Source of the DNA: Nonomuraea rhodomycinica
GTDB lineage: Bacteria > Actinomycetota > Actinomycetes > Streptosporangiales > Streptosporangiaceae
Length of the DNA stretch: 64,000 nucleotides
NCBI RefSeq assembly: GCF_013363995.1
Contig: NZ_JABWGO010000001.1
Coordinates: 1,621,222-1,685,221 of the forward strand
Reading direction: 5' to 3'
The stretch's first letter is position 1. Each line of letters starts with the position of its first letter. This document shows positions 8,196 to 16,575 of the stretch, in pieces. The translations under genes were made by a program, and so were the position numbers. Below the pieces are notes generated by a model. It had not been told where the DNA came from and searched no databases. It saw only the letters and a list, made by a program, of their open reading frames with translations.

Positions 8196-8215
8196 ATCGT
8201 CAACTTATGGTTGAC
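8171..8215. promoter_or_regulatory. twin GTCAAC-N5-GTTGAC operators upstream of the Clp-N gene
   Basis: Two 17-bp palindromes with identical arms, GTCAAC-CGACG-GTTGAC at 8171-8187 and GTCAAC-TTATG-GTTGAC at 8199-8215, are spaced 28 bp centre to centre. The second ends 2 bp before the start codon. The adjacent gene encodes an HTH protein, suggesting autoregulation. Confidence 0.7.
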
Positions 8216-8217
8216 GC

Positions 8218-9006
8218 ATGGATCAGATCGTTCGTCTGGGCGAACTCATCAACGCGATCAAGAGCCGTCACCCCGACGGCGACCCGCTGGGGCAGCTCAG
8301 CGACGCCGTCGTGCTGGGTGAGCAGCTCGGCGAGGTGGCCGACCACCTGATCGGCCACTTCGTCGACCAGGCCCGGCACGCCGGCGCCTCCTGGACCGAC
8401 ATCGGGCGCAGCATGGGCGTGACCAAGCAGGCCGCGCAGAAGCGCTTCGTGCCCAAGGAGACCTCGCTCGCCGAGGACCTGCGCTCGTACGGGCGCTTCA
8501 CCGAGCGGACCCGGGCCGTCATCGTGGCGGCGCAGGGCCTCGCCCAGGAGAGCGGGGCGGGCCACATCGAGCCGGAGCACCTCGTGCTTGGGCTGCTGAG
8601 CGAGCCGCAGTGCCTCGCCGTGCAGGCGATGGACGCGCTCGGCGCGCCGGCGGACACCGTGCGCCAGGCGATGGAGGCCTTCACGCCCGCCGGCCAGGCG
8701 TCCGGGGACGCCTCCGCGACCGCGCCCCCCGCGCCTCCCGCGGGCTCGGAGGGAGAGGCCGCGGCGGGCGGGCCGCCGTTCTCGGCCCAGTCGAGGAAGG
8801 CGCTGGAGCTGACGCTGCGCGAGGCGCTGCACCTGGGGCACAACTACGTCGGCACCGAGCACGTGCTGCTGGGCGTGCTCTCGCTCGGCGAGGGCCCCGC
8901 GGCGCATCCCGTCGTGACGGTGCTGGAAGGGCTCGGCGTGACCAAGGAAGCGGCCGAGCGCGAGATCAAGGAACGCCTGGCCCGCATCCTCCGCGACCGC
9001 ACCTGA
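8218..9006 (+). CDS. HTH-ClpN domain protein (Clp repeat domains fused to a DNA-binding head)
   Basis: 262 residues. Residues ~1-85 contain a sigma-like HTH (SWTDIGRSMGVTKQAAQKRF). Two Clp amino-terminal repeats follow (FTERTRAVIVAAQGLAQE...IEPEHLVLGLL and LREALHLGHNYVGTEHVLLGVL), separated by an Ala/Pro-rich linker. There is no AAA+ ATPase module, so it is not a chaperone itself. Such proteins may link the Clp system to transcription, either by binding substrates or adaptors through the ClpN repeats or by acting as a regulator. Two identical palindromes precede the start and are plausible binding sites. No clear ribosome site is seen, and TATCGT at 8195 could be a -10. Function unproven. Confidence 0.82.
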   Translation: MDQIVRLGELINAIKSRHPDGDPLGQLSDAVVLGEQLGEVADHLIGHFVDQARHAGASWTDIGRSMGVTKQAAQKRFVPKETSLAEDLRSYGRFTERTRAVIVAAQGLAQESGAGHIEPEHLVLGLLSEPQCLAVQAMDALGAPADTVRQAMEAFTPAGQASGDASATAPPAPPAGSEGEAAAGGPPFSAQSRKALELTLREALHLGHNYVGTEHVLLGVLSLGEGPAAHPVVTVLEGLGVTKEAAEREIKERLARILRDRT

Positions 9007-9010
9007 GCGA

Positions 9011-9043
9011 CCGCCCGGCTCCGCCGACGAGGAGGCCGGGCGG
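9011..9043. terminator. bidirectional hairpin terminator
   Basis: CCGCCCGGC (9011-9019) pairs perfectly with GCCGGGCGG (9035-9043) between two convergent genes. Confidence 0.6.
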
Positions 9044-9045
9044 GC

Positions 9046-10344
9046 CTACGCCGTGCCGTGGCCGCGTCGCGGCCGGCCGCTCCCGGCGCCGGTGTCATGG
9101 GTCCGGGCCGGGGCCGGGAGGAGGCGGGGGCCCGGCGCCGGGCTGCTGGTGGCCCGGCGCAGGAGGGCGTGCAGGCCGAGGGAGGTTCGGGGCGGCCCCG
9201 GCGTCCCCCAGCGGGGGCACGGGCCCTCGCAACGGATCAGCCGCCCGTACAGCCCGATGCGGGTGCGGCCCGCGCCGGGGTGGAGGAAGGCCAGGTCCGC
9301 GCCGTCCTGTCCGGCGCGGGTCAGGGCGGCGCGCATCTCCGGCGACCAGTACGCGTCCCACCCCGGCGACACCACCGCCAGCGCCCCGCGCAACGCGCCG
9401 GGGGTGAGGTCCACGCTGGTCAGGTACGCCAGAGGCGCGCCGCTCCGCTCGGCCACGGCGACGGCGCGCCGTTCGTAGGCGGTGAAGAAGTCCGCGCCCG
9501 TCCCGTCGTAGGGCCGGTCGAACGTCACCTTCGGCGCGCGCGTCCCGCCCTGCGCGAGGTCCCGCCCTCCCCACCGGTTGTGGGCCTGCCAGGTGGTGAC
9601 CGCGTTGAGGAGCACCACGCGGCCACGCGCCGACGAGGAGCGTACGGTGATCGGCACGTACCGGCCGCCGCCCGTGGACGCGTCCAGCCGCACCAGGTAG
9701 GCGCCCTCGCGCCAGCCGGTGGTGTCCACGGTCAGCGACGGCTTCCAGTGGGCGGCCGTCACCATGCCCCCGACCGTGAGCGGCTCGGCCTGCCGCATCC
9801 CCGGGACGTCGCCCGACCGCCACACCAGCTCCGGCCGGGCCCCCATGCGGAAGGCCCGCGCGGTGAAGCCGGGCGCGGTCGTGGACACCAGCAGCCGGAA
9901 CCGCTCGCCCGGCAGCACGCTGACCCGGTCGGCGTACCCCTCGATCTCGTGCTCGCCGCCCTCGGCGCCTATGCGCCACGCGGCCCGCCGGACCTGCCGG
10001 CGTCCGGGAACCGGGCCGGCGGCGCCGGCGCCCGTCCCCGGGTCCGCGCCCTTGCCGGCCGCCGCCCCGTCGCCCGGGCCGAGGCCGGCTCCCGCCGCGC
10101 CCGGAGGCACGGCCCCGGCGGCGGTCGGGGGCGCGGCGGCGGTCGGGGGCGCGGCGGCGGTCGGGGGCGGGGCGGCGGCGGGCGTGGGACGCGAGCCGGG
10201 CGGCACGGCGGCGGCGCCGCAGCCGGCGACCGGCGCGAGGGCCAGCGTCAGGGCGAGCCCGGCCGCCGGCAGCCTGAGGGTCCGCGCCGGGCGCGGCGGG
10301 ACGCGGCGGGACGACGGCGCCGAAGCGCCCGGAGAGGTACGCAC
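9046..10344 (-). CDS. DMFA-like (N,N-dimethylformamidase beta C-terminal type) lipoprotein, C-terminally truncated
   Basis: The N-terminus has basic residues, a hydrophobic segment and a lipobox (APVAGC), then an Ala/Pro/Gly-rich linker with an 18-bp DNA repeat encoding TAAAPP three times (about 10118-10175). The middle matches the family: GYADRVSVLPGERFRLLVSTTAP, TTGWREGAYLVRLDA, NAVTTWQAHNRWGG, TFDRPYDGTGADFF and VSPGWDAYWSPEMRAAL. After DLAFLHPGAG the match stops, and the last ~85 residues look like out-of-family, arginine- and proline-rich sequence. About 150 residues of the usual domain are missing and I found them in no other frame, so the gene is probably decaying. The start GTG at 10344 is weakly supported. 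Confidence 0.6.
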   Translation of the reverse strand: MRTSPGASAPSSRRVPPRPARTLRLPAAGLALTLALAPVAGCGAAAVPPGSRPTPAAAPPPTAAAPPTAAAPPTAAGAVPPGAAGAGLGPGDGAAAGKGADPGTGAGAAGPVPGRRQVRRAAWRIGAEGGEHEIEGYADRVSVLPGERFRLLVSTTAPGFTARAFRMGARPELVWRSGDVPGMRQAEPLTVGGMVTAAHWKPSLTVDTTGWREGAYLVRLDASTGGGRYVPITVRSSSARGRVVLLNAVTTWQAHNRWGGRDLAQGGTRAPKVTFDRPYDGTGADFFTAYERRAVAVAERSGAPLAYLTSVDLTPGALRGALAVVSPGWDAYWSPEMRAALTRAGQDGADLAFLHPGAGRTRIGLYGRLIRCEGPCPRWGTPGPPRTSLGLHALLRRATSSPAPGPRLLPAPARTHDTGAGSGRPRRGHGTA

Positions 10345-10530
10345 GGAACCCCATCGTCACGACGCCGCCCCCGCGGGCCGGCCACTTGACCGACTCCTTA
10401 CGGCCCCACGGCCCACCCGCGACCCGTCACCACCACCCCCGGCCCGTCGGGGCCGTCGCGGCCCTCGCGGCTCGCGGCCACCCCCGGCCCGCCGTGGGCC
10501 GTCACAGGGGCCCCCGCCCGCCGCGGCCCG

Positions 10531-11433
10531 TCACACCGGCAGGACGCAGGCCGGGCTCTCCACCTCGTACGTCTCCCCGGTCGACACGGGCACCCCGTCC
10601 TCCAGCGCGAACACCGTCACCACGTTCGCGTGCTGGTTGGCCACGTACATCCGGTCGCCGTCGATGGCGAAGTGGCGCGGCCAGGCGCCGCCGGACGGAA
10701 CCTCCGCGACCGCCGTCAGGTCGTCCGCCCGCAGCACGGAGATCGTGTCCGGCCCCCGGTTGGCCACGTAGACGTGCTCGCCGCGCACCTCCAGGTGGGA
10801 CGGCTGGTTGCCGGAGCCCGCCCGCGAGGCCGGTCCCGTGAGGCGCGTGTCCCCGTCAATGGCGGTGACCACCCCGTCGAGCTCCCCCACCACGTACAGC
10901 CGCGACCCGGCGAAGGCCATGTGGCGCGGGCCGGTGCCGGGCGGCAGGCGCAGCGGCTCCAGGGGCTCGCCGTCGAGCGTGTAGCGGCGGATCTCGTCGG
11001 TGCCGAGGTCGCTGATGTGCAGGACGTCCTCGTGGAAGACCGCCTGGTGGGCGTGCGGGCCCTCCTGGCGGTCGGCGACCGGGCCGGAGCCCGTGTGGCG
11101 CAGGGCGGTCGCCGGGCCGGTGAAGGCGCCCCGCTCGTCCAGGCGGTGGATGCTCGCGGTGCCGTCGCCGTAGTTGGCGACCGCCAGGAGCGCGCCGGAC
11201 GGATGGACGGCCACGTGGCACGGCGTGTGCCCCTCGCTGGGGCGTTCGGCCAGCGGCGACAGGCCGCCCTCGGCCCGGAACGCGGTGATCCACCCCTGCG
11301 CCAGCTCGCCCACCGCGTACAGCACCGGAAGGGCGGGATGGGCGGCCAGGAAGGACGGCGAGGCGATGCGGGTCAGCTCGCCGTCACCCGTGATGATGCC
11401 CGGGCCGTATCCGCCGATGTACAGGTGCTTCAC
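10531..11433 (-). CDS. lactonase-family beta-propeller (6-phosphogluconolactonase-like)
   Basis: A 300-residue seven-bladed propeller of the YbhE/3-carboxymuconate cyclase family, which opens 6-phosphogluconolactone or related lactones in the cytosol. Family landmarks are LYIGGYG at the N-terminus, GHTPCHVAVHPSGALLAVANYGDGTAS, GTGPRHMAFAG and SGGAWPRHFAIDGDRMYVANQHANVVTVF. The GTG at 11433 is preferred because AGAGGA precedes it; a longer reading would run into the MarR operator. It is divergent from a MarR-GNAT fusion whose operator-like repeats lie between the two genes, so that regulator may control it. Substrate not determined. Confidence 0.87.
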   Translation of the reverse strand: MKHLYIGGYGPGIITGDGELTRIASPSFLAAHPALPVLYAVGELAQGWITAFRAEGGLSPLAERPSEGHTPCHVAVHPSGALLAVANYGDGTASIHRLDERGAFTGPATALRHTGSGPVADRQEGPHAHQAVFHEDVLHISDLGTDEIRRYTLDGEPLEPLRLPPGTGPRHMAFAGSRLYVVGELDGVVTAIDGDTRLTGPASRAGSGNQPSHLEVRGEHVYVANRGPDTISVLRADDLTAVAEVPSGGAWPRHFAIDGDRMYVANQHANVVTVFALEDGVPVSTGETYEVESPACVLPV

Positions 11434-11451
11434 GAAACGCGTCCTCTCATG

Positions 11452-11486
11452 GTTGACTGAAGCAATGAATTCGTTGACCCAAGCAA
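11452..11486. promoter_or_regulatory. tandem MarR-type sites in the lactonase/marR-GNAT interval
   Basis: GTTGACTGAAGCAA (11452-11465) and GTTGACCCAAGCAA (11473-11486) agree at 12 of 14 positions and are 21 bp apart, two helical turns. Each is also a partial palindrome (TTG-N7-CAA). The first overlaps the ATG of the regulator and the second lies inside its coding sequence. Confidence 0.5.
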
Positions 11487-12382
11487 GGGTTTCGGAGATC
11501 AGAGCCTTCAACCGGTTCTATACGAAGGTGATCGGCGTTCTCCAGGCGGGGATGCACGACTCCGCGTACTCGCTCACCGAGGCCAGAGTGCTGTACGAGC
11601 TGGCGCACCACGCCGAGCCGATGGAGACCGGCGACCTGCGGGGGCTGCTCGGGCTCGACGCGGGCTACCTCAGCCGGATCCTGTCGCGGCTGGAGGGCGA
11701 CGGGCTGCTGTCGCGCGAGCGCTCGCCCGGTGACGCGCGCAAGCAGGTCGTACGGCTGAGCGAGGCCGGCGTGGCCACGTACCGGCGCCTGGACGCCCTG
11801 TCGGCCGAGGAGATCGGGCGGCTCCTGGCCGGCCTGCCCGAGGCCGAGCAGGAGCGGCTGGTGAGCTCGATGGCCACGATCAGGAAGCTGATCAGCCCGG
11901 ACCGGGAGCGCGAGCCGTTCGTGATCAGGACGCCGCGCGTCGGCGACCTCGGCTGGGCCGTCCAGCGGCACGGCGACATCTACAGCCGCGAGTACGGCTG
12001 GGGCCTCGCGTTCGAGCAGCTCGTGGCCCGGCTCATGGGCGGCCTGGACTTCGCGGGCCGCGACACGGGCTGGATCGCCGAGGCCGGCGGCGAACGGCTC
12101 GGCTGCGTGTTCTTCCAGCACGTGGACGACGGCACCGCCAAGCTGCGGATGCTGCTGGTCGAGCCGTCCGCCCGGGGGCTCGGCCTCGGGCGGCGGCTGG
12201 TGGAGGAGTGCGTGCGCCACGCCCGCGAGGGCGGCTACAAGCGGATCACGCTGTGGACCCGCGACTGCCTGGAGGGCGCCCGGCGCATCTACGCGCGCGT
12301 GGGGTTCGTCCACGAGTCCAGCGAGACGGGCGTCGAGAACGGCGTCGAGGTGGTGGACGAGATCTGGACGCTCGACCTGTGA
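11465..12382 (+). CDS. MarR-type regulator fused to a GNAT acetyltransferase
   Basis: 305 residues. Residues 1-145 form a MarR winged helix (VLYELAHHAEPMETGDLRGLLGLDAGYLSRILSRLEGDGLL...SPGDARKQVVRLSEAG). Residues ~155-305 form a GNAT fold with the acetyl-CoA loop RGLGLGRRLVEECV and a C-terminal VGFVHESSE strand. Such fusions are widespread in actinobacteria; the enzyme half acetylates an unknown small molecule or protein and the regulator half probably senses related ligands. Start at ATG 11465, immediately after a MarR-type site. The stop codon is 1 nt from the stop of the convergent MMPL gene, leaving no room for a terminator. Confidence 0.87.
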   Translation: MNSLTQARVSEIRAFNRFYTKVIGVLQAGMHDSAYSLTEARVLYELAHHAEPMETGDLRGLLGLDAGYLSRILSRLEGDGLLSRERSPGDARKQVVRLSEAGVATYRRLDALSAEEIGRLLAGLPEAEQERLVSSMATIRKLISPDREREPFVIRTPRVGDLGWAVQRHGDIYSREYGWGLAFEQLVARLMGGLDFAGRDTGWIAEAGGERLGCVFFQHVDDGTAKLRMLLVEPSARGLGLGRRLVEECVRHAREGGYKRITLWTRDCLEGARRIYARVGFVHESSETGVENGVEVVDEIWTLDL

Positions 12383-12383
12383 G

Positions 12384-14588
12384 TCAGGGCCGGCGGCGCC
12401 GGCCCGGCCACCAGTTGAGCGGCCCGGCCAGGCGCATCAGGCTGGGCACGAGCACCGCCCTGATCACGGTCGCGTCCACCAGCACGGCCACCGCCATGCC
12501 GACGCCCAGCATCTGCACGAACGTCACCTCCGCCGTGGCGTACGCGGCGAAGGACAGCGCCAGGATGCCGCCCGCCGCGGTGATCAGCGGGGCGCCCCGC
12601 TGGAGCCCGGCCGCCACGGCCCGCGTGGTGTCGCCCGTCCTCGCGTACTCCTCCTCGATCCGCGACAGCAGGAACACCTCGTAGTCCATGGACAGGCCGT
12701 AGGCCACGCACAGCATGAGGATGGGGATGCTCGGGTCGAGGCTGCCGGTCGGCGTGAAGCCGAGCAGGCCGGCCAGGTGCCCGTCCTGGTAGACCCAGAC
12801 GAGCGCGCCGAACATGACCCCGAGGCTGAGCAGGTTCAGCACGCTCGCCTTGACCGGGATGAGCAGGCTGCGGGTCATGGCGAACAGCAGCACGAACGTG
12901 ACGCCCAGCATCAGCCCGAGGACCAGGGGCAGCCGGCCGACGACCGAGGCCCGGTAGTCGGCCAGCTCCGCCGGGTAGCCGCCCACCAGCACCGGGAACG
13001 GCGGCCGGACGGCCCGCACGGCCGCGACCAGCCGCACCGGGTCGCCGGCCAGCGCCTCGGCCGACGGCACCACCGACAGCCAGGTGCCGCCCCGGCCGGC
13101 GAACCGGGCCGGATCGCCGGCGCCGACGCGCCGCCCGGCCGCGTACGAGCCCGCCGCGGAGTCGACCTGGGCCACGCCGGGCAGCCTCGACAGCGTCACC
13201 GCGTAGGCGTCCACCGGTACGGCGGCACGGCCCGCCGCCACGGCGGCGGACCGGGAGACGATCTGGATGGCGTCGGTCTCCTCGGCGGGGAAGCCGTGCC
13301 GGATGACCTCCTGCGTCTGCCGGGCCGGGGCGGAGGCCGGCAGGATCCGGTCGTCGGCCACGCCGAAGCGCAGCCCGAGGAACGGCGAGGCGAGCAGGAG
13401 CAGCAGCCCGGCCGCCAGGCCCCCGAAGATCAGCGGCCGGCGCATCACCCGCGTCGCCAGTCCGTGCCAGAACCCGCCGTCCCGCTCCGGCGCGGGCCTG
13501 CGCGGCAGCAGCGCCCCGCCCGCGGAGGCGAGGACGGCCGGCAGCACGAGCACGGCGGCCACCGTCCCGCCGAGGACCACGGCGATGCCCGCGTACGCGA
13601 ACGAGCGCAGGAACCCGAACGGCAGCACGAACAGCACCGCCAGCGAGGCGGCCACGGTGAGCCCGCTGAAGAGCACGGTGCGCCCCGCGTGCTCGACGGC
13701 CGCGGCCACGGCCTCCACCCGGTCGAGCCCGCGCCGCGTCTCCTCGCGGAAGCGCGCGATCATGAACAGGCAGTAGTCGACGCCGAGCCCGAGGCCCATC
13801 GCCAGCGTCAGGTTCAGGGCGAAGGTGGAGATCTCGGTGAACGCCAGCACCCCGCGCAGCAGGGCCAGCCCGACGACCATGGCGTACACCCCGGCCAGGA
13901 TCGGCACCAGGGCGGCCGCGACCCGCCGCTGGTAGAGCCAGAGCAGGACGAACACCAGCGGGAAGACGACCAGCTCGGCGCGGACGAAGTCCTGGCGGGC
14001 CAGCGGCACGGTCTGGCGGAAGACCTCCTCGCCGCCGCCGGCCCGCACCTGCAGGAGCGCGTCGCCCCGCGTGACGCCGGGGAGCAGGCGGGGCAGCACC
14101 ACCTGCCGGACGTGGCCGGCGTCCCCGGGGACGCGCGCGACGATCAGCGCGTGCCGCCGGTCCTCGCTGCGCAGGGTGGCGGAGCCGCCGCGGGTCCAGT
14201 ACGAGGCGGCCTCGGCGACGCCGTCCGCGGCGGCGACGCGGGCGGTCAGCCGCCGGCCCGCCTCGGCGACGGCGGGGTCGTCCACGGTGCCCGTCCTGGG
14301 GGTGACGAGAAGGACCAGGTCGGGGCTCCCGGTGGCGAACCGGGCGGCCAGCTCGGCCTGCGCCCGGTCGGACTCGGAGCCGGGCGCCTCGAACCGGGCC
14401 AGCGACAGGCGCGGCACCGCGCCGGCCGCGAGCGCCGCGGCGGCGACCAGCAGCGCCAGGGCGAGGACGAGCACGGCGCGGCGGCGCCGGGCGAGGAGGC
14501 GGCCGAGCCGGCGCAGGGGCGGCCCGCCCTCGGGCGCGGCCGGCGCGGGTCCGGTGTCCGGGACCACGGGCGCGGTCGGGTTGGTCAT
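12384..14588 (-). CDS. MMPL/RND-family membrane transporter
   Basis: 734 residues with the duplicated six-helix RND plan: first TM at ~40-60, a large periplasmic-side loop, TMs with NLTLAMGLGLGVDYCLFMIARFREE, a second loop, then LCVAYGLSMDYEVFLLSRIEEEY. The GxxxDY motifs in TM4 and TM10 carry the proton-relay Asp-Tyr pairs. Actinobacterial MMPL proteins export lipids, polyketides or drugs by proton antiport. It is preceded by GGGGAG and divergent from a TetR repressor, which suggests an inducible efflux pump. Nothing in the sequence gives the cargo. Confidence 0.92.
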   Translation of the reverse strand: MTNPTAPVVPDTGPAPAAPEGGPPLRRLGRLLARRRRAVLVLALALLVAAAALAAGAVPRLSLARFEAPGSESDRAQAELAARFATGSPDLVLLVTPRTGTVDDPAVAEAGRRLTARVAAADGVAEAASYWTRGGSATLRSEDRRHALIVARVPGDAGHVRQVVLPRLLPGVTRGDALLQVRAGGGEEVFRQTVPLARQDFVRAELVVFPLVFVLLWLYQRRVAAALVPILAGVYAMVVGLALLRGVLAFTEISTFALNLTLAMGLGLGVDYCLFMIARFREETRRGLDRVEAVAAAVEHAGRTVLFSGLTVAASLAVLFVLPFGFLRSFAYAGIAVVLGGTVAAVLVLPAVLASAGGALLPRRPAPERDGGFWHGLATRVMRRPLIFGGLAAGLLLLLASPFLGLRFGVADDRILPASAPARQTQEVIRHGFPAEETDAIQIVSRSAAVAAGRAAVPVDAYAVTLSRLPGVAQVDSAAGSYAAGRRVGAGDPARFAGRGGTWLSVVPSAEALAGDPVRLVAAVRAVRPPFPVLVGGYPAELADYRASVVGRLPLVLGLMLGVTFVLLFAMTRSLLIPVKASVLNLLSLGVMFGALVWVYQDGHLAGLLGFTPTGSLDPSIPILMLCVAYGLSMDYEVFLLSRIEEEYARTGDTTRAVAAGLQRGAPLITAAGGILALSFAAYATAEVTFVQMLGVGMAVAVLVDATVIRAVLVPSLMRLAGPLNWWPGRRRRP

Positions 14589-14653
14589 GCGGGCTCCCCG
14601 GAAAAGTCGGTAATCTACTCGTGTTCAGTCCGTCGAGGCTCAGGAATACAAGT

Positions 14654-14667
14654 AAATGCTCGCATTT
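14654..14667. promoter_or_regulatory. palindromic operator between MMPL and tetR genes
   Basis: AAATGC-TC-GCATTT is a perfect 6-bp-arm inverted repeat in an AT-rich island between divergent genes, 35 bp before the tetR start and 66 bp from the transporter start. It is the natural binding site for the adjacent TetR protein. Confidence 0.55.
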
Positions 14668-14702
14668 GTCAACGCGGGATGCCGCCGTGTCCGGAGGCCG
14701 TC

Positions 14703-15296
14703 GTGACCGAGCGCGTGGTGCGCAGGCAGGCGCGGGGGCTCCGGCGCATGGCGGAGATCCTCGACGCGGCCGAGCTGGTGATCGCCGACGTCGGCTATCC
14801 GGAGATGACGACCAACCAGGTCGCGGCCCGCGCCGGGATGTCGCCGGGCTCGCTGTACCAGTTCTTCCGCAACAAGGAGGAGATCCTCGACGGGCTGGTG
14901 GCCCGCTACACCGACGAGCGGGAGGAGTTCTGGGCGGCCCGGCTGGCCGAGGTCACCCCGGAGGTGCCGCTGGAGGCGCTGGTCGGGCGGCTCGTGGACG
15001 AGAGCGTGGCGTTCAAGACCCGCTCGCCCGCCTACTGGGCGCTGCTGTACGGCTCGGCGACCGGCGACCGGCTGGCCGCCGCGGCGGGACGGCTGCACGA
15101 GGCGATCGCCGGCCAGGTGGCGCAGATGCTGCGCAGGCGCTCCCCCGGCCTGGAGCCGGAGCGGGCGCTGACCCTCGGCACGATGGCGGTGGCCGCCGTG
15201 AAGGCCGTCATGCCGCTCGTCTCCACGGCCGCGCCGGAGCGGGCGGACGCCCTCGTGGCCGAGCTGAAGACGATGCTGGTGCGCTACCTGGGCTGA
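14703..15296 (+). CDS. TetR-family repressor of the adjacent MMPL pump
   Basis: 197 residues with an N-terminal HTH (GLRRMAEILDAAELVIADVGY, then TTNQVAARAGMSPGSLYQFFRNK) and a TetR C-terminal domain (ERALTLGTMAVAAVKAVMPLV). The start is GTG 14703 because GGAGG lies 5 nt upstream; an ATG at 14679 would place that site inside the gene. It is divergent from the MMPL transporter with a palindrome between them, the classic arrangement for a drug-responsive efflux module. Confidence 0.87.
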   Translation: MTERVVRRQARGLRRMAEILDAAELVIADVGYPEMTTNQVAARAGMSPGSLYQFFRNKEEILDGLVARYTDEREEFWAARLAEVTPEVPLEALVGRLVDESVAFKTRSPAYWALLYGSATGDRLAAAAGRLHEAIAGQVAQMLRRRSPGLEPERALTLGTMAVAAVKAVMPLVSTAAPERADALVAELKTMLVRYLG

Positions 15297-15324
15297 GCGG
15301 CCGCGAAGGTGAGCGACTCGAAGG

Positions 15325-16359
15325 TCAGTGGCGGAAGGGGCCGCTCACCTCGAAGGTGTGGCCGTCGCCCGGCTCGCCGGCCGGGCCGCGCCGGGAGGAG
15401 AAGTACAGGCGCGAGCCGTCGGGCGAGAACGCGGGCCCGGTCAGCTCCGCGCCGGCGTGCCCCTCCAGCCGCAGGAACGGGGCGATCTCCCGGTCGGGGG
15501 TGATGACGTCGACGCCCATCGTGTCGCGGGTCACGTACAGGTCGCCGGAGGGCGCGGCGGTGACGGCCCGCACTCCCCCGCACAGCCGCTCCAGCGTGGA
15601 GGTCTGCGCGTCGTAGGCCCACAGGCCGTGATCGCCCTTGGTGGTGAAGTAGCAGACGCCGCCGGCGTAGTGGCAGCCCTCGGCGCCGTCGAAGCGGCGC
15701 GCGTCCTCCACCTGGTGGCGCGCGGCCTTGAGCAGCGCGGCGGGCGAGGGCACGGGCCGCCAGCCGCCGGAGACGCACAGCACCTCCAGCCGCCCCTCGG
15801 TCAGGTCGCCCCAGTCGCCCGGCACGAACCGGTAGAAGCACCCGTCGGGCTCGCCCTCGGTGAGGTAGACGACCTGGCGGTCGGGGTCGCAGGCGGCGGC
15901 CTCGTGACGGAAGCGCCCCATGGCCAGGCGCGGCCGGGCGGCGCGGGCGCCGTACGGGTCGCACTCGAAGACCCGGCCGCGGTGGCCCAGCTCGCACGAC
16001 AGCCAGGTGTGCCACGGGGTGGCGCCGCCGGCGCAGTTGAGGTCGGTGCCGGACAGGATGCGGTAGGCGTCGGCGACCGTGCCGTCCGGGGCGAAGCGCA
16101 GGGCCGAGGCGCCGCCGAGCAGCGGCAGCTCGGAGTTGGACACGTAGATCCAGCCGGCGCCGTCGGGGAAGCAGGCGCCGCCGTCGGGCGCCGCGTGCCA
16201 GGTCAGCCCCGCCACCTTGTGGCCCGAGCGGGCCACGACCCGGCCGGCGAACCCGGCGGGCAGGACCAGCCCGTCGCCGCCGTACGGGGCGAGCGGGCCG
16301 TACGGGCCGGCCGTCTCCCTGCGGAGCGGGCCCGTGCGGAGGAGAGTCTTGCGGGACAT
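15325..16359 (-). CDS. PhoX/DUF839-like beta-propeller protein
   Basis: 344 residues resembling the alkaline phosphatase PhoX fold: GGDGLVLPAGFAGRVVARSG, WIYVSNSELP, CAGGATPWHTWLSCE, MGRFRHEAAACDP, YLTEGEPDGCFYRFVPGDWGDL and GDLYVTRDTMGVDVI. PhoX-type enzymes use Fe/Ca and Glu-rich loops, and the conserved CELG, HEA and TEDE-like (LTEGEPDG) positions are present. There is no signal peptide or Tat motif from the chosen start (ATG 16359, GGGAGG 7 nt upstream), so this may be a cytoplasmic member. The phosphatase activity is an inference. Confidence 0.78.
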   Translation of the reverse strand: MSRKTLLRTGPLRRETAGPYGPLAPYGGDGLVLPAGFAGRVVARSGHKVAGLTWHAAPDGGACFPDGAGWIYVSNSELPLLGGASALRFAPDGTVADAYRILSGTDLNCAGGATPWHTWLSCELGHRGRVFECDPYGARAARPRLAMGRFRHEAAACDPDRQVVYLTEGEPDGCFYRFVPGDWGDLTEGRLEVLCVSGGWRPVPSPAALLKAARHQVEDARRFDGAEGCHYAGGVCYFTTKGDHGLWAYDAQTSTLERLCGGVRAVTAAPSGDLYVTRDTMGVDVITPDREIAPFLRLEGHAGAELTGPAFSPDGSRLYFSSRRGPAGEPGDGHTFEVSGPFRH

Positions 16360-16533
16360 GGTCAGGCCTCCCTCTGGGTCCACGCTAGTCGACAGCACGG
16401 ACATGAATGGCGGGATCCCGGCCGCCGAACAGCACGCGAACCCCGGCCCACCGGCCTGTCGCATCCGTGCATATCGCCCGCGGCTCCCCCGCGTTCACCG
16501 GCATTCACCGTCGGCCCCGTGGTCCGGCATGGA

Positions 16534-16565
16534 GAAGCCCGGGGCCGCGCGGGGCTCCGGGCTTC
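16534..16565 (-). terminator. terminator downstream of dps
   Basis: GAAGCCCGG (16534-16542) pairs with CCGGGCTTC (16557-16565), starting 11 bp past the dps stop codon. Confidence 0.6.
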
Positions 16566-16575
16566 ACCGGCGGGG

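Noticed and set aside
9046..9330. Frameshift hiding the missing C-terminus of the DMFA-like protein
   Set aside because: Neither of the other two minus-strand frames contains the expected family sequence, so a simple frameshift does not explain the loss.
12777..14640. Very long plus-strand open frame running into tetR
   Set aside because: The part before 14703 is antisense to the MMPL transporter and His/Gln/Arg-rich; only the tetR portion is real.
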